Below, one piece after another: positions 12,085 through 23,745 of a stretch of 64,000 bases of DNA (within the stretch, counting starts at the first letter, position 1; each line of letters starts with the position of its first letter). Location: contig JAGVSM010002892.1 of NCBI GenBank assembly GCA_022494885.1, positions 57,554 to 121,553 of the forward strand. Reading direction: 5' to 3'. This DNA comes from Micrasema longulum (Eukaryota; Arthropoda; Insecta; Trichoptera; Brachycentridae). A model generated the notes under the pieces. It was given only the letters and a program-made list of their open reading frames with translations, had not been told where the DNA came from and did no database searches. A program made the translations under genes and the position numbers.

Positions 12085-12345
12085 TAAATAACTTTGATGC
12101 ATTAACAAACAGTATTTTGAACAAGTACGTCTAAATCTTTGTAGACTAATACTGGAATTAAACCCTTTAAATGATCTTAACATAGACGAAGAAATTATCA
12201 TTGATGGACAACACGACTGAAATTAAGGAAACATTAGGGAGTGGAAATCTTGGCATTTACAGGGTTTATCTATATCTAAATCATATGCGTTTTTTAAGTG
12301 ATCAATTTAAGCACTGCGTAACATTCACCATTCTGTCTAGTGTTT
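12085..12345 (-). repeat. Family A repeat, diverged copy
   Basis: It contains, in inverse orientation, the CTAAATCTTTGTAGAC end segment, CATTTACAGGGTTTAT and GCGTAACATTCACCATTCTG. It is strongly diverged. Confidence 0.4.
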
Positions 12346-12599
12346 TTTTTTAATTTTGTTTACATATTTAATACAACGGTAAAGATATTTTATAAAATAG
12401 TTATGTATCCTAAACTCCATAATACCAAGAGACTGCGTTGAGTTCGGATACAACATAATGGAAAGTGGAAGGATACATAATATTTAAAAAATAAATTATG
12501 AAATTACAACGTAAACATTATGCGCAAATTGCAAAGCGTGGCTCTCAATGCCCTCTACCTAAACATTTTCTATGAAGATCTGAGTGAAAATTATTTCTG

Positions 12600-13250
12600 A
12601 AAGCTTATTCTTCTTCTTCTTCTCGGTTAAGATCGATTAATCAGGTATCAGCTAAAAGCTAACTCCTGAGACTTTGAGTTTCAGTTGTTCTTCCCTCTCC
12701 TTGGTGGTCTTCCGGGCAGACGGCAAACGGCCGGGATTTCGTGAGCAATGGTATAGCGGATTTTGGAGCTGTCCATTAATGGAATTACTGACGTAATCTC
12801 TCCAAAATTTATTTTCTATGCACTGGGTATCGCAATCCCGTCTAAGTTCTTGGCTCTAGATTCTACCTCTTTGGGTTTCCCTGCGATTGCCTTTAGTACT
12901 TTCATCTCTGATGTTCTGAGCAGTTATTTGGTTTTTATATTTAGTTTTCTATTTAGTTTTTCTACTTGGTTTTTCGTATTTTTTATTTTCTCTCTATCTA
13001 TCCGCGCCTCTATTGTATACACCATGATCGGTCTGACACACGTTTTGTATAACCGAATTATGTTTCCAATGATCATGTGTTAATTGTAATATATGACATT
13101 TCTTAGGCATCCAGATGTTTACTAACTGAGATGGATATGTTCTCATCATCACTATAGCTGCATCACCTGCCTGGCATATGATGTTAATGCCCTTATCTTC
13201 CTTAGTAGATTCACTACTTTTTTCATTCTTAAAAGCTTTTTTTTTTATAT
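12600..13250 (-). mobile_element. RTE-type LINE fragment
   Basis: On the minus strand the segment 13083-12900 reads IRLYKTCVRPIMVYTIEAR, a standard RTE-clade reverse-transcriptase signature (K..IY.TCVRPIM.YG.E). It is followed by LLRTSEMKVLKAIAGK and, toward 12700, a GRPPR-like segment. Stops and frame changes show it is a dead copy. Confidence 0.65.
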
Positions 13251-13569
13251 ATCTATTCTGTTTGTGTAAGAAAAGGTTTTTGGCGTATATATTGTTGTGC
13301 TATATTTAGTTATAAAGGTGCAAAACTTGCTTTGTTTTTTGTTGTTTTAAATGTGTGTTATTTTTTTAATGTTAATATTACTTATGTCTCGAATCGAGTT
13401 CTTGTAACTCCTGGGAAAGTAATTCGACGTATAATACATGTAAAATACTTTGTGTTATATGATTTAAAAATAAAAAAATCGTTATTATATTATCATCAAC
13501 AACAGGCAGCATCATGCGTGCACCATATTTTTAAACGATTTTGTCGGTAGCATAATTGGTACTATTTTA

Positions 13570-13890
13570 ACAATATTTTGAGTTTGTCCAAATTTTGGTA
13601 GACAAAGACTGGATTCAACCCTCTGGGAGCTGTTAATATTAACATTTTACATGAGCAATGAATAATATTTTAGAGAAAAAACAAACAAAAAAACAGATCA
13701 AACAGAAAACATCAACAGATGAAAGAATTTAAGGAATATAGATGTTTAAATATGGGCGGAATAGTGACCGTTACAAAGTGTGTAAAGTGATCACTTAAAC
13801 CAGCCAATGACAGGTCATAAGCCCTGTAGATGCCTAGACTTTTATATTACCTTCTCTAAAATATTCTTCATCGCTTTTGTAAAATGTTGA
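13570..13890. repeat. Family A repeat, composite copy
   Basis: The left part (13570-13650, CAATATTTTGAGTTTGTCC) is in the inverse orientation and the right part (13705-13890, ATCAACAGATGAAAGAATTT to CTCTAAAATATTCTTCATC) in the forward orientation, so both arms face outwards around an A-rich junction near 13670-13700. Confidence 0.55.
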
Positions 13891-13904
13891 TAGTACTTTA
13901 TTTA

Positions 13905-14435
13905 TAGTCGAGAAAGGCAAGTGCGGAGTTTTAGTCCCAACACTTATGTATGGAGGTAAAACATGGAACTGGCAGAGGAAGGGTGAAAGCCGAGTGAACG
14001 CGATTGAATTGCGATCTCTTAGACAAATGTGTGGGAAATCGATGTGTGACAGGTTACGAAAGATGAAATCAGGTGAAAGTGTAAATTTGAGTCAGGTATA
14101 ATTGATAAGATTAAGAAAGGGTCTCAGAGATGGTTTGATCATGTAGAAAAAATGGATGACAAAAGAATGGTAAAACAAGTAAATATGGCGAAAATTTACG
14201 GTAACGTGAGACGAGGATGACCAAGGAAGACGTGGCATGATCAGATAAACTAAAATCTTAAGTCTGGTCATGTCAAAAGCAGGCTGAACCGAAGGGCATG
14301 TATGACAAAATGTGTGAATGTGGAAGAGGCTAGAAATGTATGCCAGGATAGACATGTGTGGCGGTCTATTCTCTCTGCCTACCTCTAAGGGGAAATGGCG
14401 TGATGGTAGTAGTAGTAGTAGAGGCAGGCAACTAA
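13905..14435 (+). mobile_element. RTE-type LINE 3' end
   Basis: It encodes FGVLVPTLMYGGKTWNWQRK-like text (13930-13980), then VNAIELRSLRQMCGKS and further on RGxPRKTWHDQI, the usual order of the RTE C-terminal region. It ends with a GTAGTAGTAGTAG simple tail at about 14407-14422, typical for RTE 3' ends. A few stops are present. Confidence 0.7.
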
Positions 14436-14550
14436 AAAAATACACAAACATACAAATTTTGAGATAGCAATTTTTTTTTTCATTGTAATCGGTAGCCTGA
14501 ATCGTAAATCATTATTATACGAGTATTTACCTACTTATATTTATATTTAC

Positions 14551-14635
14551 CTTAGTTATAGACCACTGCTCCCATTCCATCTCCGAACTTCTTATTATTC
14601 TGTTCAGATTAATTGCCTTCCATAGTGAAATGAAC
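14551..14635 (-). CDS. Opsin-like gene, exon 5 (end of TM5 and intracellular loop 3)
   Basis: It is bounded by an AG acceptor (14637-14636) and a GTAAAT donor (14550-14545), 85 bases. It completes Met with one base, then encodes FISLWKAINLNRIIRSSEM and EWEQWSITK. The phase fits exon 4 exactly. The next exon should carry TM6 but is not recognised. Confidence 0.7.
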
Positions 14636-15184
14636 CTAAAAAGGAAATAAAATCAAAAGAAATAATTATTTTTTAAATCTCAGAATTTTTTCAATGCCGC
14701 AATAAAAACTGAAGGAGTTTAAATACCGTAGTTAATTTATTTTTAATGTCTGTGATGCCAAAAAACAGGATATATTTTTTTATTAACTAACTTTTTGCTT
14801 TTACATTTTATTTCGCTAATTTAATGAAAACTAAGGGTTTTATAATCTTTTTACAAGTACACGATCATTGATCACATGTATTTATGTAGGCAATTAATAC
14901 AAGGCAGCAGCGTTAATTACATACGTCATAACGCACGTGTTTCGAAAATAAATTAAGTTTACAATTTACACTATTTAATTACTTATGTTTGCTTACCGAT
15001 TACGGATTGATCAACCCGTATTTAAAATGCATAATAATATTATTATGAATATGATGTGTTTTTAATAATTGTACCACCATGAGGGCTAACGCAAGTGGTG
15101 AATTGCTACGCTTAAGAAAACAGCCCCCGATTTCACCGATTTTCCGCTCAGTTTTGCCAAAAGGAAAATAAGAAGCAGGACCCT

Positions 15185-15870
15185 TCAACTCTGGAACGAT
15201 CGCTATTTGAGTGAGACAACTGGAAGTGTAACTAAAATTTTTTCCCTACAAATTTCATGCCTATGATTTCAGAAAAATTCAAAATGCTGGCTACGAGCTC
15301 ACCCAGATGCTTACGGGTCATGGTGGCTTCATGAGCTACCTGCATCGCTTCAAGCTCTCAGAGATCGACAGCTGCCCATGCGACGATGAAACTCCTCAAG
15401 ATGTCCCTCACCTGTTGATGCATTGCCCATTTTTCAGCTTTCAAAGACAACAGCTGGAGGCGCGACGCAGAAGCTTGAGTGAAGATCTATGCGACATCCC
15501 ATCGGTGATAGGTAATAAAGAACTCACACGAGAGGTAGTATTATACATGATCAATATAGTGCAGACTATTGGTAAAATAAACCAAAGTAGGGAAGAAAAT
15601 GCCGAACACTCCTCTAGTGGAACGGAAGGCCTGTTGACTACTGCCAACAGGCCGGCTTCTCCTGAAGAGTTTTAAGTGGTTTCCTCTCCACGTGAACAAA
15701 TGCTGAGAAGTTCCTGATTAGCCCACATTAATGTATCCCTCCTGATCCCAATAGTTTAGATGAATTTTAAGATATTTGATTGCAGAAAAATCCACTTTTT
15801 GAAATATAAACCTTGTTTATTATAAGCAAGGTAAATAATAAAGCAACTCCCATATAAAAAAAAAATTAAA
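15185..15870 (+). mobile_element. R1/TRAS-like LINE 3' end, copy 1 (in opsin intron 4)
   Basis: The open frame about 15245-15675 reads FRKIQNAGYELTQMLTGHGG, then YLHRF and CPCDDETPQDVPHLLMHCPF, the C-terminal zinc-knuckle-like end (LTGHG..F..YL.RF....C.C...PHLL..CP) found in R1-clade and related LINEs. An upstream block WNDRYLSETTGSVTK is in another frame. The 3' UTR ends with GCAACTCCCATATAAAAAAAA near 15865. It is oriented opposite to the opsin gene. Confidence 0.7.
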
Positions 15871-15884
15871 AAAATAAAAAGTGG

Positions 15885-16420
15885 AGAATTGACTTGTTTG
15901 TAAGCTACCTGCACCGTTTTATACTTTCCGGCATCATCAGTTGTCATTGTGATGATAAAACCCTTTAAGATGTTCCCTACTTGTTGATGCATTGCCCGCT
16001 CTTCAGCCTTAAAAGACATAACCTGGGGGCGCGATGCTGAAGCGTCGGTGAGGATTTAAGGCGCACTCATTCCGTCGTCAGTCGCATTGACTTATCACAA
16101 GAGGTAGGATCTTACGAAGTTAGAAAAGTACGGGTAATAATGACATCGGATGACAGGATGCATAAGAGAATAACAGTATAGTGATAAAAGGACACAAAAT
16201 GCCGTGATCTTTTCAAGTGAAACGGAAAAACGGCTTCAAAAGTCTATTAATCCGGATTATATCTACCAAATCGTTAAGATACGCTAAGATTGGAATATGA
16301 ATTCAGTGAACTATTCATTATTACAGTGCGGATAAGATTTTTTTTTGTGTTTTGTATATAATAAAATAAGCAAGGCAAAAAATAAACAAGTCCCATATAA
16401 AAAATGGGGTTCAAACTGCC
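15885..16420 (+). mobile_element. R1/TRAS-like LINE 3' end, copy 2, decayed
   Basis: It repeats the order of copy 1 with many changes: GTAAGCTACCTGCACCG, GTTGATGCATTGCCCGCTC, GGGGGCGCGATGCTGAAGC, and finally AAGCAAGGCAAAAAATAAAC and TCCCATATAAAAAATGGG near 16405. No frame stays open. It lies directly downstream of copy 1, so the two insertions are side by side. Confidence 0.6.
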
Positions 16421-16496
16421 AGTAGAGTCGCAATAAGTCACATCTTGCTGGAGGGTGTCGTTAGCATCCACGTCGCGAACCCCGGGCAATTTTATT

Positions 16497-16920
16497 TTTT
16501 TTAATTTATTTATTTACATACATAAGTTTACTGTACATTATTTGAGACATAAGTCCCAACTCCATGTGTTGAGATGGGACGATGGGATCACACTCCTAAC
16601 TGTGTGATCACAGCAAATAACGAAAGGATGAAAAGCGAGTTTCTGGCGCCTCCAAACCAGAACCAACCAGCTAAGGGAAGGTAACCTCGATAGAAAAATC
16701 CACCAGAAAAGGCAACGGAAAACCACTCTGGTCATCTTTTCCCAGGAATTACTATGGCGAGTACATCCAACAAGCAGTTGTCTGGGTCTCGGAGTAGCGC
16801 AAGACCGAGATGCGTTCGCTGAAGCGATCGCCAACATCGCGTCGGGGAGACCTGATAAGGCACCGCAAGATAAAAGAGATTTCCCAAAATGGGAATGCTG
16901 ATAAAAAATATTTATGAACA
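16497..16920 (-). mobile_element. Retroelement fragment abutting the opsin exon 4 donor
   Basis: A T-rich start (AATTTATTTATTTAC at 16501-16516) suggests the 3' tail of a minus-strand insertion. The body is GC-richer than the surrounding intron and contains AAAAGGCAACGGAAAACCAC and CATCTTTTCCCAGG. A long frame is open on the minus strand (16921-16538), but I recognise no domain. The element ends about 12 bases from the exon 4 splice donor. Confidence 0.4.
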
Positions 16921-16932
16921 TGTTTTACTTAC

Positions 16933-17149
16933 ATAATAAAAACGGGAAGTACACCAGCAAACAGGACTAGAGGGATGTTGAAAGCAGCTTGTTTTTTGCT
17001 ACTGAGTCTCCAATCTAATGAGCACGATGTACCACTAACGTCACAACCAAAAGCCCCATAGTTCAGTAATGGTGGTATAGAAAATCCGACGGATAAGATC
17101 CAACACAGGCTTATACAAAAGACGTAGAATTTCACACTCAATTCTTTTC
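16933..17149 (-). CDS. Opsin-like gene, exon 4 (TM4, extracellular loop 2, most of TM5)
   Basis: 217 bases between a TTTACAG acceptor and an AT|GTAAGT donor. It encodes KELSVKFYVFCISLCWILSV (TM4), then GFSIPPLLNYGAFG, CDVSGTSCSLDW and IPLVLFAGVLPVFI (TM5). W of TM4, PP after TM4 and the loop Cys before S-L-D-W are opsin signatures. It is open in one frame throughout. Confidence 0.8.
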
Positions 17150-17416
17150 CTGTAAATATAAATTTTGTACATTCAACAATAATAAAAAAATGTTTGTCAC
17201 TCGTGATACGCTACATCTGGTGTTCCAATGCAATGTCCTATACAAAATCAAGTGTACATTAATGTCAATAATGATGTCTGTGACAATGTTCAAATGTTTT
17301 CGGACTCGTAGGTAGTAGATTTTGCAATATTTTTTGTCCTTAGCCTGGCACCTGAAGGGTAAAACTGGTTACATTATCTTAGTGTAACAAATGGTAGAAA
17401 AACAGTGCATTTGGTG

Positions 17417-18158
17417 TAGTGATGTAACAAATGTGTGATTTTGGATATTCGCGAATACGAATACGAATATTTGTTGCCTGCATTTGTTGCGAATGCGAAT
17501 GCGAATATTGACTTGCACGAGCCTGTCAGTGCTGGCTGTTGGCGGTTGGCCTGCGCGTAAGTTGGTTTCAAAGTTCTGTAAAATGATCAAAGACTTTATA
17601 TTTTAGTTATCTATCAAAAGCTAAATATTGAAACGTCAGTTTATTCTTCCTTCTGTCTTAAATATTAGTAGTAAAATACAAGCATGTTATTTATTTCATT
17701 ATTTTAGGCAGAGAGTAGGAGAAATAAGATCATTTTATTTTCGTGTATTTTATTACAGAGTTTCGTGAAAATTGTTTAAAGACTTTGTTTATTTGTTTTT
17801 CAGAGATCAATATGAAATATTGTGAGTATAAAAAAACAATACTGAATAATTTCAACTCAAGAAGACTGCTGAATGGTTTAATTCTTATCGTAGTCAAATA
17901 AGATCTACGTCAATTTGTGTAGTTGTAAGTAAAATACTTATGTTTTTGGATTTTGGTCGGCAAAATTATTAATACATTGTAAATTAAAGCTGGCCAACTT
18001 AATAAAAGAAAATTATTGAACTGTAGTTTTTTTACAATATTTTATTTATTTTTTCCTCTTAAGAGATTAACTTTTACTAAAATAATTTTCGCAAAACATT
18101 CGCATATTTTCTGCGGACACGAATGCGAATGGGAATACGAATATTCGTTACATCACTA
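17417..18158. mobile_element. Non-autonomous hAT element with perfect 8-bp target-site duplication
   Basis: Both ends read TAGTGATGTAAC inward (17417-17428 and, inverted, 18147-18158), and the element is flanked by identical ATTTGGTG at 17409-17416 and 18159-18166. An 8-bp duplication with TAGTGATGTAAC-type termini is diagnostic of the hAT superfamily. Subterminal GAATACGAAT-rich repeats occur at both ends. At 742 bp and without a transposase frame it cannot move by itself. It sits in opsin intron 3. Confidence 0.85.
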
Positions 18159-18314
18159 ATTTGGTGTACTAATACAGTGTTCTATGGAACGATGGCTAAG
18201 TATAGGAAAACGATGAATGATTAGTTGATTTTTTCAAGATTGATCAATTAATTAATCAAAATATCATTGGCTAAACTAGCTGTTTTAAGAAATATTAAAA
18301 AACTTGAGTAGTTT

Positions 18315-18510
18315 TTCAGGCGTTTCCTGGTAGGTTAAATGATTAGGTAGAATATGTTTAACCTACATGAGTAAGGATTTTATCTTTTTTACTTAACAAA
18401 AATCTACAGATGGAAGAAACATAAAGGTTCAAAGATAAATACAAAAAGGATTTAATATTCTCCTTTCAAAAATAGTATCCATCTCTGTTGTGATAGTTAG
18501 GTATAAATTT
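18315..18510 (+). repeat. Family A repeat, diverged copy
   Basis: It begins TTTTTCAGGCGTTTCCTGGT and contains TTTTTTACTTAACAAAAAT, CAGATGGAAGAA and ends near ATCCATCTCTGTTGTGATAG. The central part is deleted. Confidence 0.45.
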
Positions 18511-19267
18511 TCTTCAATATTAACTAAATAAAAAATCAATGGTGGTATATATCGTCAATAGCCTATGACGCACAAAATCTCTTAGACATTTTGAACAAAA
18601 TATTTTTGTTTAATCTGAACAGCAAACTTTTTGAGAAAAACACGCTTAAGTCGCTTAATCACTTCCTTGTAAATGTTGTTTTCCAGTTCGCTGGATAGAA
18701 AAATATTAAAACGAATTGATGAACTTATTTTAAGTACGATTAAATGTGTTCGGCTATGATTCTTAGGGGAATAAATAGACGCTAAAAAATATGAAAAGCT
18801 TCCTTCGTCAAAGCCAGCAACAGTTGTTTTGACATACCCTCGAGAAGAGGGATAATTTATTTATTTATTCAACCTTCGATAATAATGTATTCTGATGAAA
18901 TGATATTACGGTCCTCCGGTCCTGTGATATAACTTTACTGACCAGTTGTATAATTTTCTGATACGTGAAGTATATTAAGAGGACCTTACGAATCAAAAAG
19001 TAGAATTTTTATGAAAAATTATTTTTATAAAAAATCTAAAAATACTACATACGAGTAATATAAAATAAGTATTTTTTCCATACGGGCTTTGATGGTATTA
19101 TGTTACTTGCATTATAATAAAAATAAAAATAAAATTTCTAGCTAACCATTTACTAAAACAACTCGTTTCAGCAATTCTTAGATGCTACTTATGATGCTTA
19201 ATACATCAACTACAAGGTCATTATAATTAAGGAAAAAAGGTTTTAAATCGTAATGTACTATATTATT

Positions 19268-19458
19268 CTTTTTTTTTTTTGAAGAGAGAACAACTTGAGT
19301 TCTTATTACTTACTCAAATATTTAGATTTTCAGACCATTTCCTAAAAGTAGTAAATAACTTGTGCTGGAAAAATGGAAATCACGTTGTGTTAGAGTGGGA
19401 TTTGAACCTCGGACCTTTGGCATGTGAGTCCATAATACTACCACGGGACCACAACAGT
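19268..19458 (-). mobile_element. tRNA-derived SINE (family C)
   Basis: On the minus strand: GTTGTGGTCCCGTGGTAG head (A-box region), AGGTCCGAGGTTCAAATCCC (B box), then a body ending at a poly-A (T11 on plus at 19270). Relatives lie at 26940-27085, 44130-44262, 45183-45345 and 62902-63092. Confidence 0.6.
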
Positions 19459-19789
19459 GTATGAATATTATTTCATTGAATAGTTTTTCTTTATTTCTCC
19501 CTTTTTAAAAATGATTTTTTTAACATTTCACAGGTATTTAACAGGTAGAGTTTTTTGTTCTTCTTAATAATATTTTTTTATTTTCGAAGTATCAAAAACA
19601 AAATGAATATCTGTTCATTATTTTACATGTGTGTTCAATATTATGCATATACTCTTTTATTTGAATCTTAATGAGGAAGTATAAAAGTTTTCTTTGGGTT
19701 TTTTTGTCAATGGACTATTAAACTAAGCTAGAATTATATTTTACATCGTATTATTAGATCTATGGTTTTTTTAAGTTTTGTATTTTTGA

Positions 19790-20062
19790 AATTACTCCGC
19801 GTGTGATGTATCCAGTCTTCTCCCCCTTGGCCAGAATGGCCAGTTGACTTACCGTAAACCGGAAATCCCCACTCTCTTATCATTGGTTAATTCGGAAGAA
19901 CTAGTGACGCCGTTAACAGTAGTTCGGTTTCATTAGGGTATTTTTTTTCAGACATTTTTAAGAAACCTTGTCATACAATGCTCTTATTTTTACCGCGCCT
20001 AAAAATTCATTTTATAAATCAAATTTTCCGTAGAGCTGAACTTCCTCATTAACACCAATGTC
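19790..20062. repeat. Interspersed repeat shared with 23045-23330
   Basis: Both copies contain in order TGAAATTACTCC, GTTGACTTACCGTAAACCGG or its variant, ATTGGTTAATTCGGAAGAAC, GTGACGCCGTT and CATACAATGCTC-like ends. The divergence is substantial and no ends or genes can be defined. Confidence 0.45.
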
Positions 20063-20099
20063 TTATAACCCGATGACTAACTATTATTTTATATTTATG

Positions 20100-20228
20100 T
20101 TTTACAACAGAGATGAAGAACATTTAATAAAATGGAATATAAAGGTCCAGGCAATAACAGGGTTTATGACCTGTCATTGGCTGGTTTAAGTGGCCACTTT
20201 GTACATTGTCTAACATTCACCATTAATA
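20100..20228 (-). repeat. Family A repeat, partial copy
   Basis: It reads TTACAACAGAGATGAAGAAC to GGTTTAAGTGGCCACTTTG and ACATTCACCATT, the inverse of the forward family orientation. Confidence 0.55.
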
Positions 20229-20689
20229 TTTAATAGTTTATCAGGAAAAATATGTTTTACTCGGTTACGTTTTTTTTTATTTATATAATTAATATTGTAA
20301 TACATAACTTGTGTTTAATAATTGCCCGGATAAAAATATATTAAACGATCAGGTAACACACGTTCATTTTCCTTTATTGTATCCATTAAAATACAAACAA
20401 TGAAACTAATCGATAAGAATTATCTGCCGGGATTTTTTGCTTTCAGAGAATTACTTCATTACCCCCGGGCCCGGGGACACAGCTGTCGATGGAACTACCA
20501 ACCAGCGGCCCTTATTATAGTTTTAATAAAATTTAAATACATGTAATTCAAATACATTTTCATTATAAAACTTCAAAAAAATATTAAATTTTCACTGGTT
20601 TTTATTATATGCATTCAAACAAAACTTAAATTGATACAAATATTATTACTTTATACTTAAATTATTTTAATTTTAACTCTTTTATTTTT

Positions 20690-20965
20690 GTTCCAATACA
20701 TGAAAGTGCTGGATATGAGACAACTGTTCCTAAAAGAAGCACTTACACACTTCTAGTCGAACAATATGGAGAGGTATCAGCTAAATGTCCGTACGAGGTT
20801 TTTCCAGAGCATGAATTATGTCTTACCCAAAACCCGTACGACTTTTTCTCAGAGACATCTCTCATTTAACGCACAGAGAGTCTTCAATATTTTGGAAGAG
20901 CGTATTAAGGTCTCAATGACAAAAACTATTTTTAATTAAGGACTGGATTTCTCTTAGTGGGAGGG
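20690..20965 (+). mobile_element. LINE reverse-transcriptase C-terminal remnant
   Basis: The frame reads LDMRQLFLKEALTHF, stop, then LNVRTRFFQSMNYVLPKTRT and SFNAQRVFNILEERIK. This matches the end of many LINE polymerases (L..LY......, TR, P..RT......, YN.LP..IK). It contains stops and is inactive. Confidence 0.55.
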
Positions 20966-21719
20966 ATTTGCGTAGGAAACTCAAAAATATTCGCCATATT
21001 CGTTGAGTCAATTAAATTATTTTATGTACTCGTATCGTAGTTACATTTTTATGACAAAAAATATTCAAGTGATCCCAGATTTGAAGTCGTATCATGGTAA
21101 ACAATATACCCAACTTACATAGTTACCCATCAAAGAATTTTGTAATGAATTTTTAAATAGTAAAAGCGTCAAATTTTTCTTTCATTACGATATTCGAAAA
21201 AAAGGGAAAGATAAATTCGATTATACATGAAAAACAAGCTTTCTAGAAATTACTCTTAGAGCTTTCTTTATTCAAATCCTTATTCCAAGGTTATGAAAAT
21301 AATCCTTTAAAAATACATTTTGTTCCTACAAACGGTTTGACATAATTTGAATCAAAGAAATGGAATGGTTTCTAGAGAAGTAAAAACTTAATTATATTTA
21401 CGCTGCAAATTTAAAAAGAAAAAGGAAAAATGTTCAATTCAGGGAATAAAAACAAAATCAGTCACTTAATTTGTCAGCATAGATCATAGGGAAACTTAAG
21501 AAAACAAATTATTATTTACGAGGTGGGTTTTACATACATTCTCTTCTTATGTTTTTCGCACAAAGCAAACGTAATAATGTCAATAGGTATTGCTCTGATA
21601 AAAATACATTTGACAATATTTCGAACTTGGGAATTACGTATAGACGCCATAAGCGACTATCACTACTTACTACAAACTATTCTTCTTCATACATAATATC
21701 TTAATCTTATAATTAAGAT

Positions 21720-22440
21720 AAAGAGCAATAAGTCAGAGAATGTATATATTACAATATTATGTCCCTGTTAATACTTTACGAATTATTTATTTATTTCTCT
21801 CTGAATCAATTATACGATACGCCATAACTTCCTGGGGGTTATCAAGTGAAACTAAAACTAATTTTATTCAAATTTTGAAAAATGCAATAGTCAAATTTCT
21901 ACTATATAAAGATGTATACCGCCAGAGACACAATATTTCAAATCATTGATGTATAAATCTGTAAATAAATTATCTGTTAGGGCTCTACTTTGGTACGTAA
22001 TTTGTCAGCATGCGTCGCACTCCGAGTATAAACACAAGTTGGTACATGATTCCTACACCAGGTTTACTAGTATGGAAGGGCTAGCTGTTCCTGGATATGG
22101 CAATAAATATGGCAAAAGGACACTGCAATACAGTATACCTAAAATATTTAACATGCTACCAAACAATATTAAAAATACTGAGTTAAATACAGGAGCGAGA
22201 CGTTTGCTCAAATTATGGTTAATAGAAAAAAGTTTTTTTTATTCGTGATAGTTTTTAATTTTTGATATTGTTATATGTTTTTCAAGTAAAATTATTATTA
22301 ATGTAGGTTGAGTGTGAATAATCGATGCAATTTATAAGAACCTGCTGACAAGTTGTATGTATGCAACTCAGCAGGACTTTAATTTAAGACTATTTTGTAA
22401 ATATTTTTGAAAAATTAATAAATAAATGAATAAAAAAAAA
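21720..22440 (+). mobile_element. LINE 3' end with RT remnant
   Basis: Frame 1 (21740-21949) has RIIYLFLSESIIRYAITSWG and QILKNAIVKFLL. Frame 2 (21946-22248) has GKRTLQYSIPKIFNMLPNNI. Both are standard C-terminal LINE polymerase motifs (Y.SLIES.I.Y.I..WG; R...Y..P..WN.LP..I). A single frameshift lies between them. The 3' end is a hairpin (CTGCTGACAAG...CTCAGCAG) followed by AATAAATAAATGAAT near 22430. Confidence 0.65.
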
Positions 22441-22496
22441 TGACAGGTACATAAATCACAATGGGAAAATAACAACTAAATGAAGAAGTTTAGTGG

Positions 22497-22850
22497 TCAA
22501 CAATGTTTTGAGTATGTACAAATGCTTGCAGACTGGCTGGATTTCCGCCTTAGGAAGTTATTCATATTTAATTTAGTTGCAACAGAGAGGGAAATCATTG
22601 TCATTGGCGTTGCCTTGTAGGTGAAACGGTTCAGCTGGATGAATTTAACCCACATGATAAAGGTTTCAGCTCTTTTACTTCACAAAAGTCAACTGATACA
22701 AAAGTTCATGAAGTGACGATGTTCAAAAATAGGCAGAATGGTGAATGTTACGCAGTGTATGAATTGACCACTTAAACCAGCCAATGACAAGTGATAAGCC
22801 CTGTAAATGCCTTGACTTCCATATTCCTTTCTCAAAAATTTTAGAGACTC
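22497..22850. repeat. Family A repeat, composite copy
   Basis: The left 105 bases (ACAATGTTTTGAGTATGTAC...) are inverse, followed from 22606 (TGGCGTTGCCTTGTAGGTGA) by a full-length forward segment through CCAGCCAATGACAAG to about 22850. It has the same two-arm layout as the copy at 13570. Confidence 0.6.
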
Positions 22851-22851
22851 A

Positions 22852-23040
22852 TAAGAAAGTGGGAAAGGGAAAATTTGGAAGAAAGTTATGAAAAATTCAC
22901 CACAACATCCAGACCAATTTATGAAGAAAAAAAATTCTCGGATCTTTCACTAGGGGGAATAGCTTTTTGTAACTAGCGGGAATTAAACCCACAACGCCAG
23001 TTTCACAGTTGGCTGTTCAACCAACTAAGCCACGACGCAT
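22852..23040 (-). mobile_element. tRNA-derived SINE (family D), truncated
   Basis: On minus: GCGTCGTGGCTTAGTTGGTT head with A box, then AACTGGCGTTGTGGGTTTAA carrying a B-box-like string. The body matches the complete copy at 31387-31620. Confidence 0.6.
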
Positions 23041-23044
23041 GTCA

Positions 23045-23330
23045 TGTGTTGTGATTTTGAAATTACTCCACCTGTGACGTCACAAGTTCTCTTCGCTGAG
23101 TTCTGCTGTTTGGTGGGTTGGCTTCCCGTAATCCGGAAACCTATCACAACACTCTCATCATCGGTTGATTCGGAAGAACGAGTGACGTCGTTCAAAGTAG
23201 TTCATTTTCATTGATTTTTTTATACATTATCGAAAAACTACGCCATACAATTAAATTCTTTAATAGTAAACGCGCTTAAGAAATCCATTTTTATGTCCAA
23301 TTTCTCGTAGCACTCAACTTCCACATTGTT
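23045..23330. repeat. Interspersed repeat shared with 19790-20062
   Basis: Same order of blocks as the copy at 19790: TTTTGAAATTACTCCACC, GTTGGCTTCCCGTAATCCGG, GGTTGATTCGGAAGAACG, GTGACGTCGTTC. Not assignable to a class. Confidence 0.45.
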
Positions 23331-23559
23331 AAATAATCGTACGTGCGAATGAAAAGTGAATGCATTAATGGATATAGAATTTATTCGTTAGGACATATAA
23401 ATACTTCGTTTCTTTTTATTAATTTTGTTATTTTTTTTTTTTAAAGTTCATGTTAAATACATTTATAAAATAGTTAATGTGTATTCAAATTGAGAAAGGA
23501 GATAATAACGTTTAAGTTAAACAAGTTTTCCTGTGTTCGGGCGAAATAAAGAATATGTT

Positions 23560-23745
23560 TCTGTGTATGAAATAGAAATACAACCCCAGACGCGTGCTTT
23601 TGACTCTATGACTACTCTCAAGGAAAAATCTTGAGGGTAAGGAGTAGAAATTAGTCCGCCTCGTGAGTGAATGAGCTTTTGCCTACTATGCCTAGGATCC
23701 TAGGATGCCGGGTTTGCTTTCATGAAATACTTATTAGGTCTTAAA
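23560..23745. mobile_element. SINE-like repeat (family E), 5' part
   Basis: Aligns by eye with 48640-48790 (TGACTCTATGACTACTCTCA against CGACTCGATAGCTGCTCCCA, then both read GTGA/GAGCGA...). The B-box region is degraded here. Confidence 0.35.

Noticed and set aside
17204..17250. A diverged single unit of the 189-bp tandem repeat (starts GATACGCTACATCTGG)
   Set aside because: Only about 15 bases agree well; the rest could be chance.
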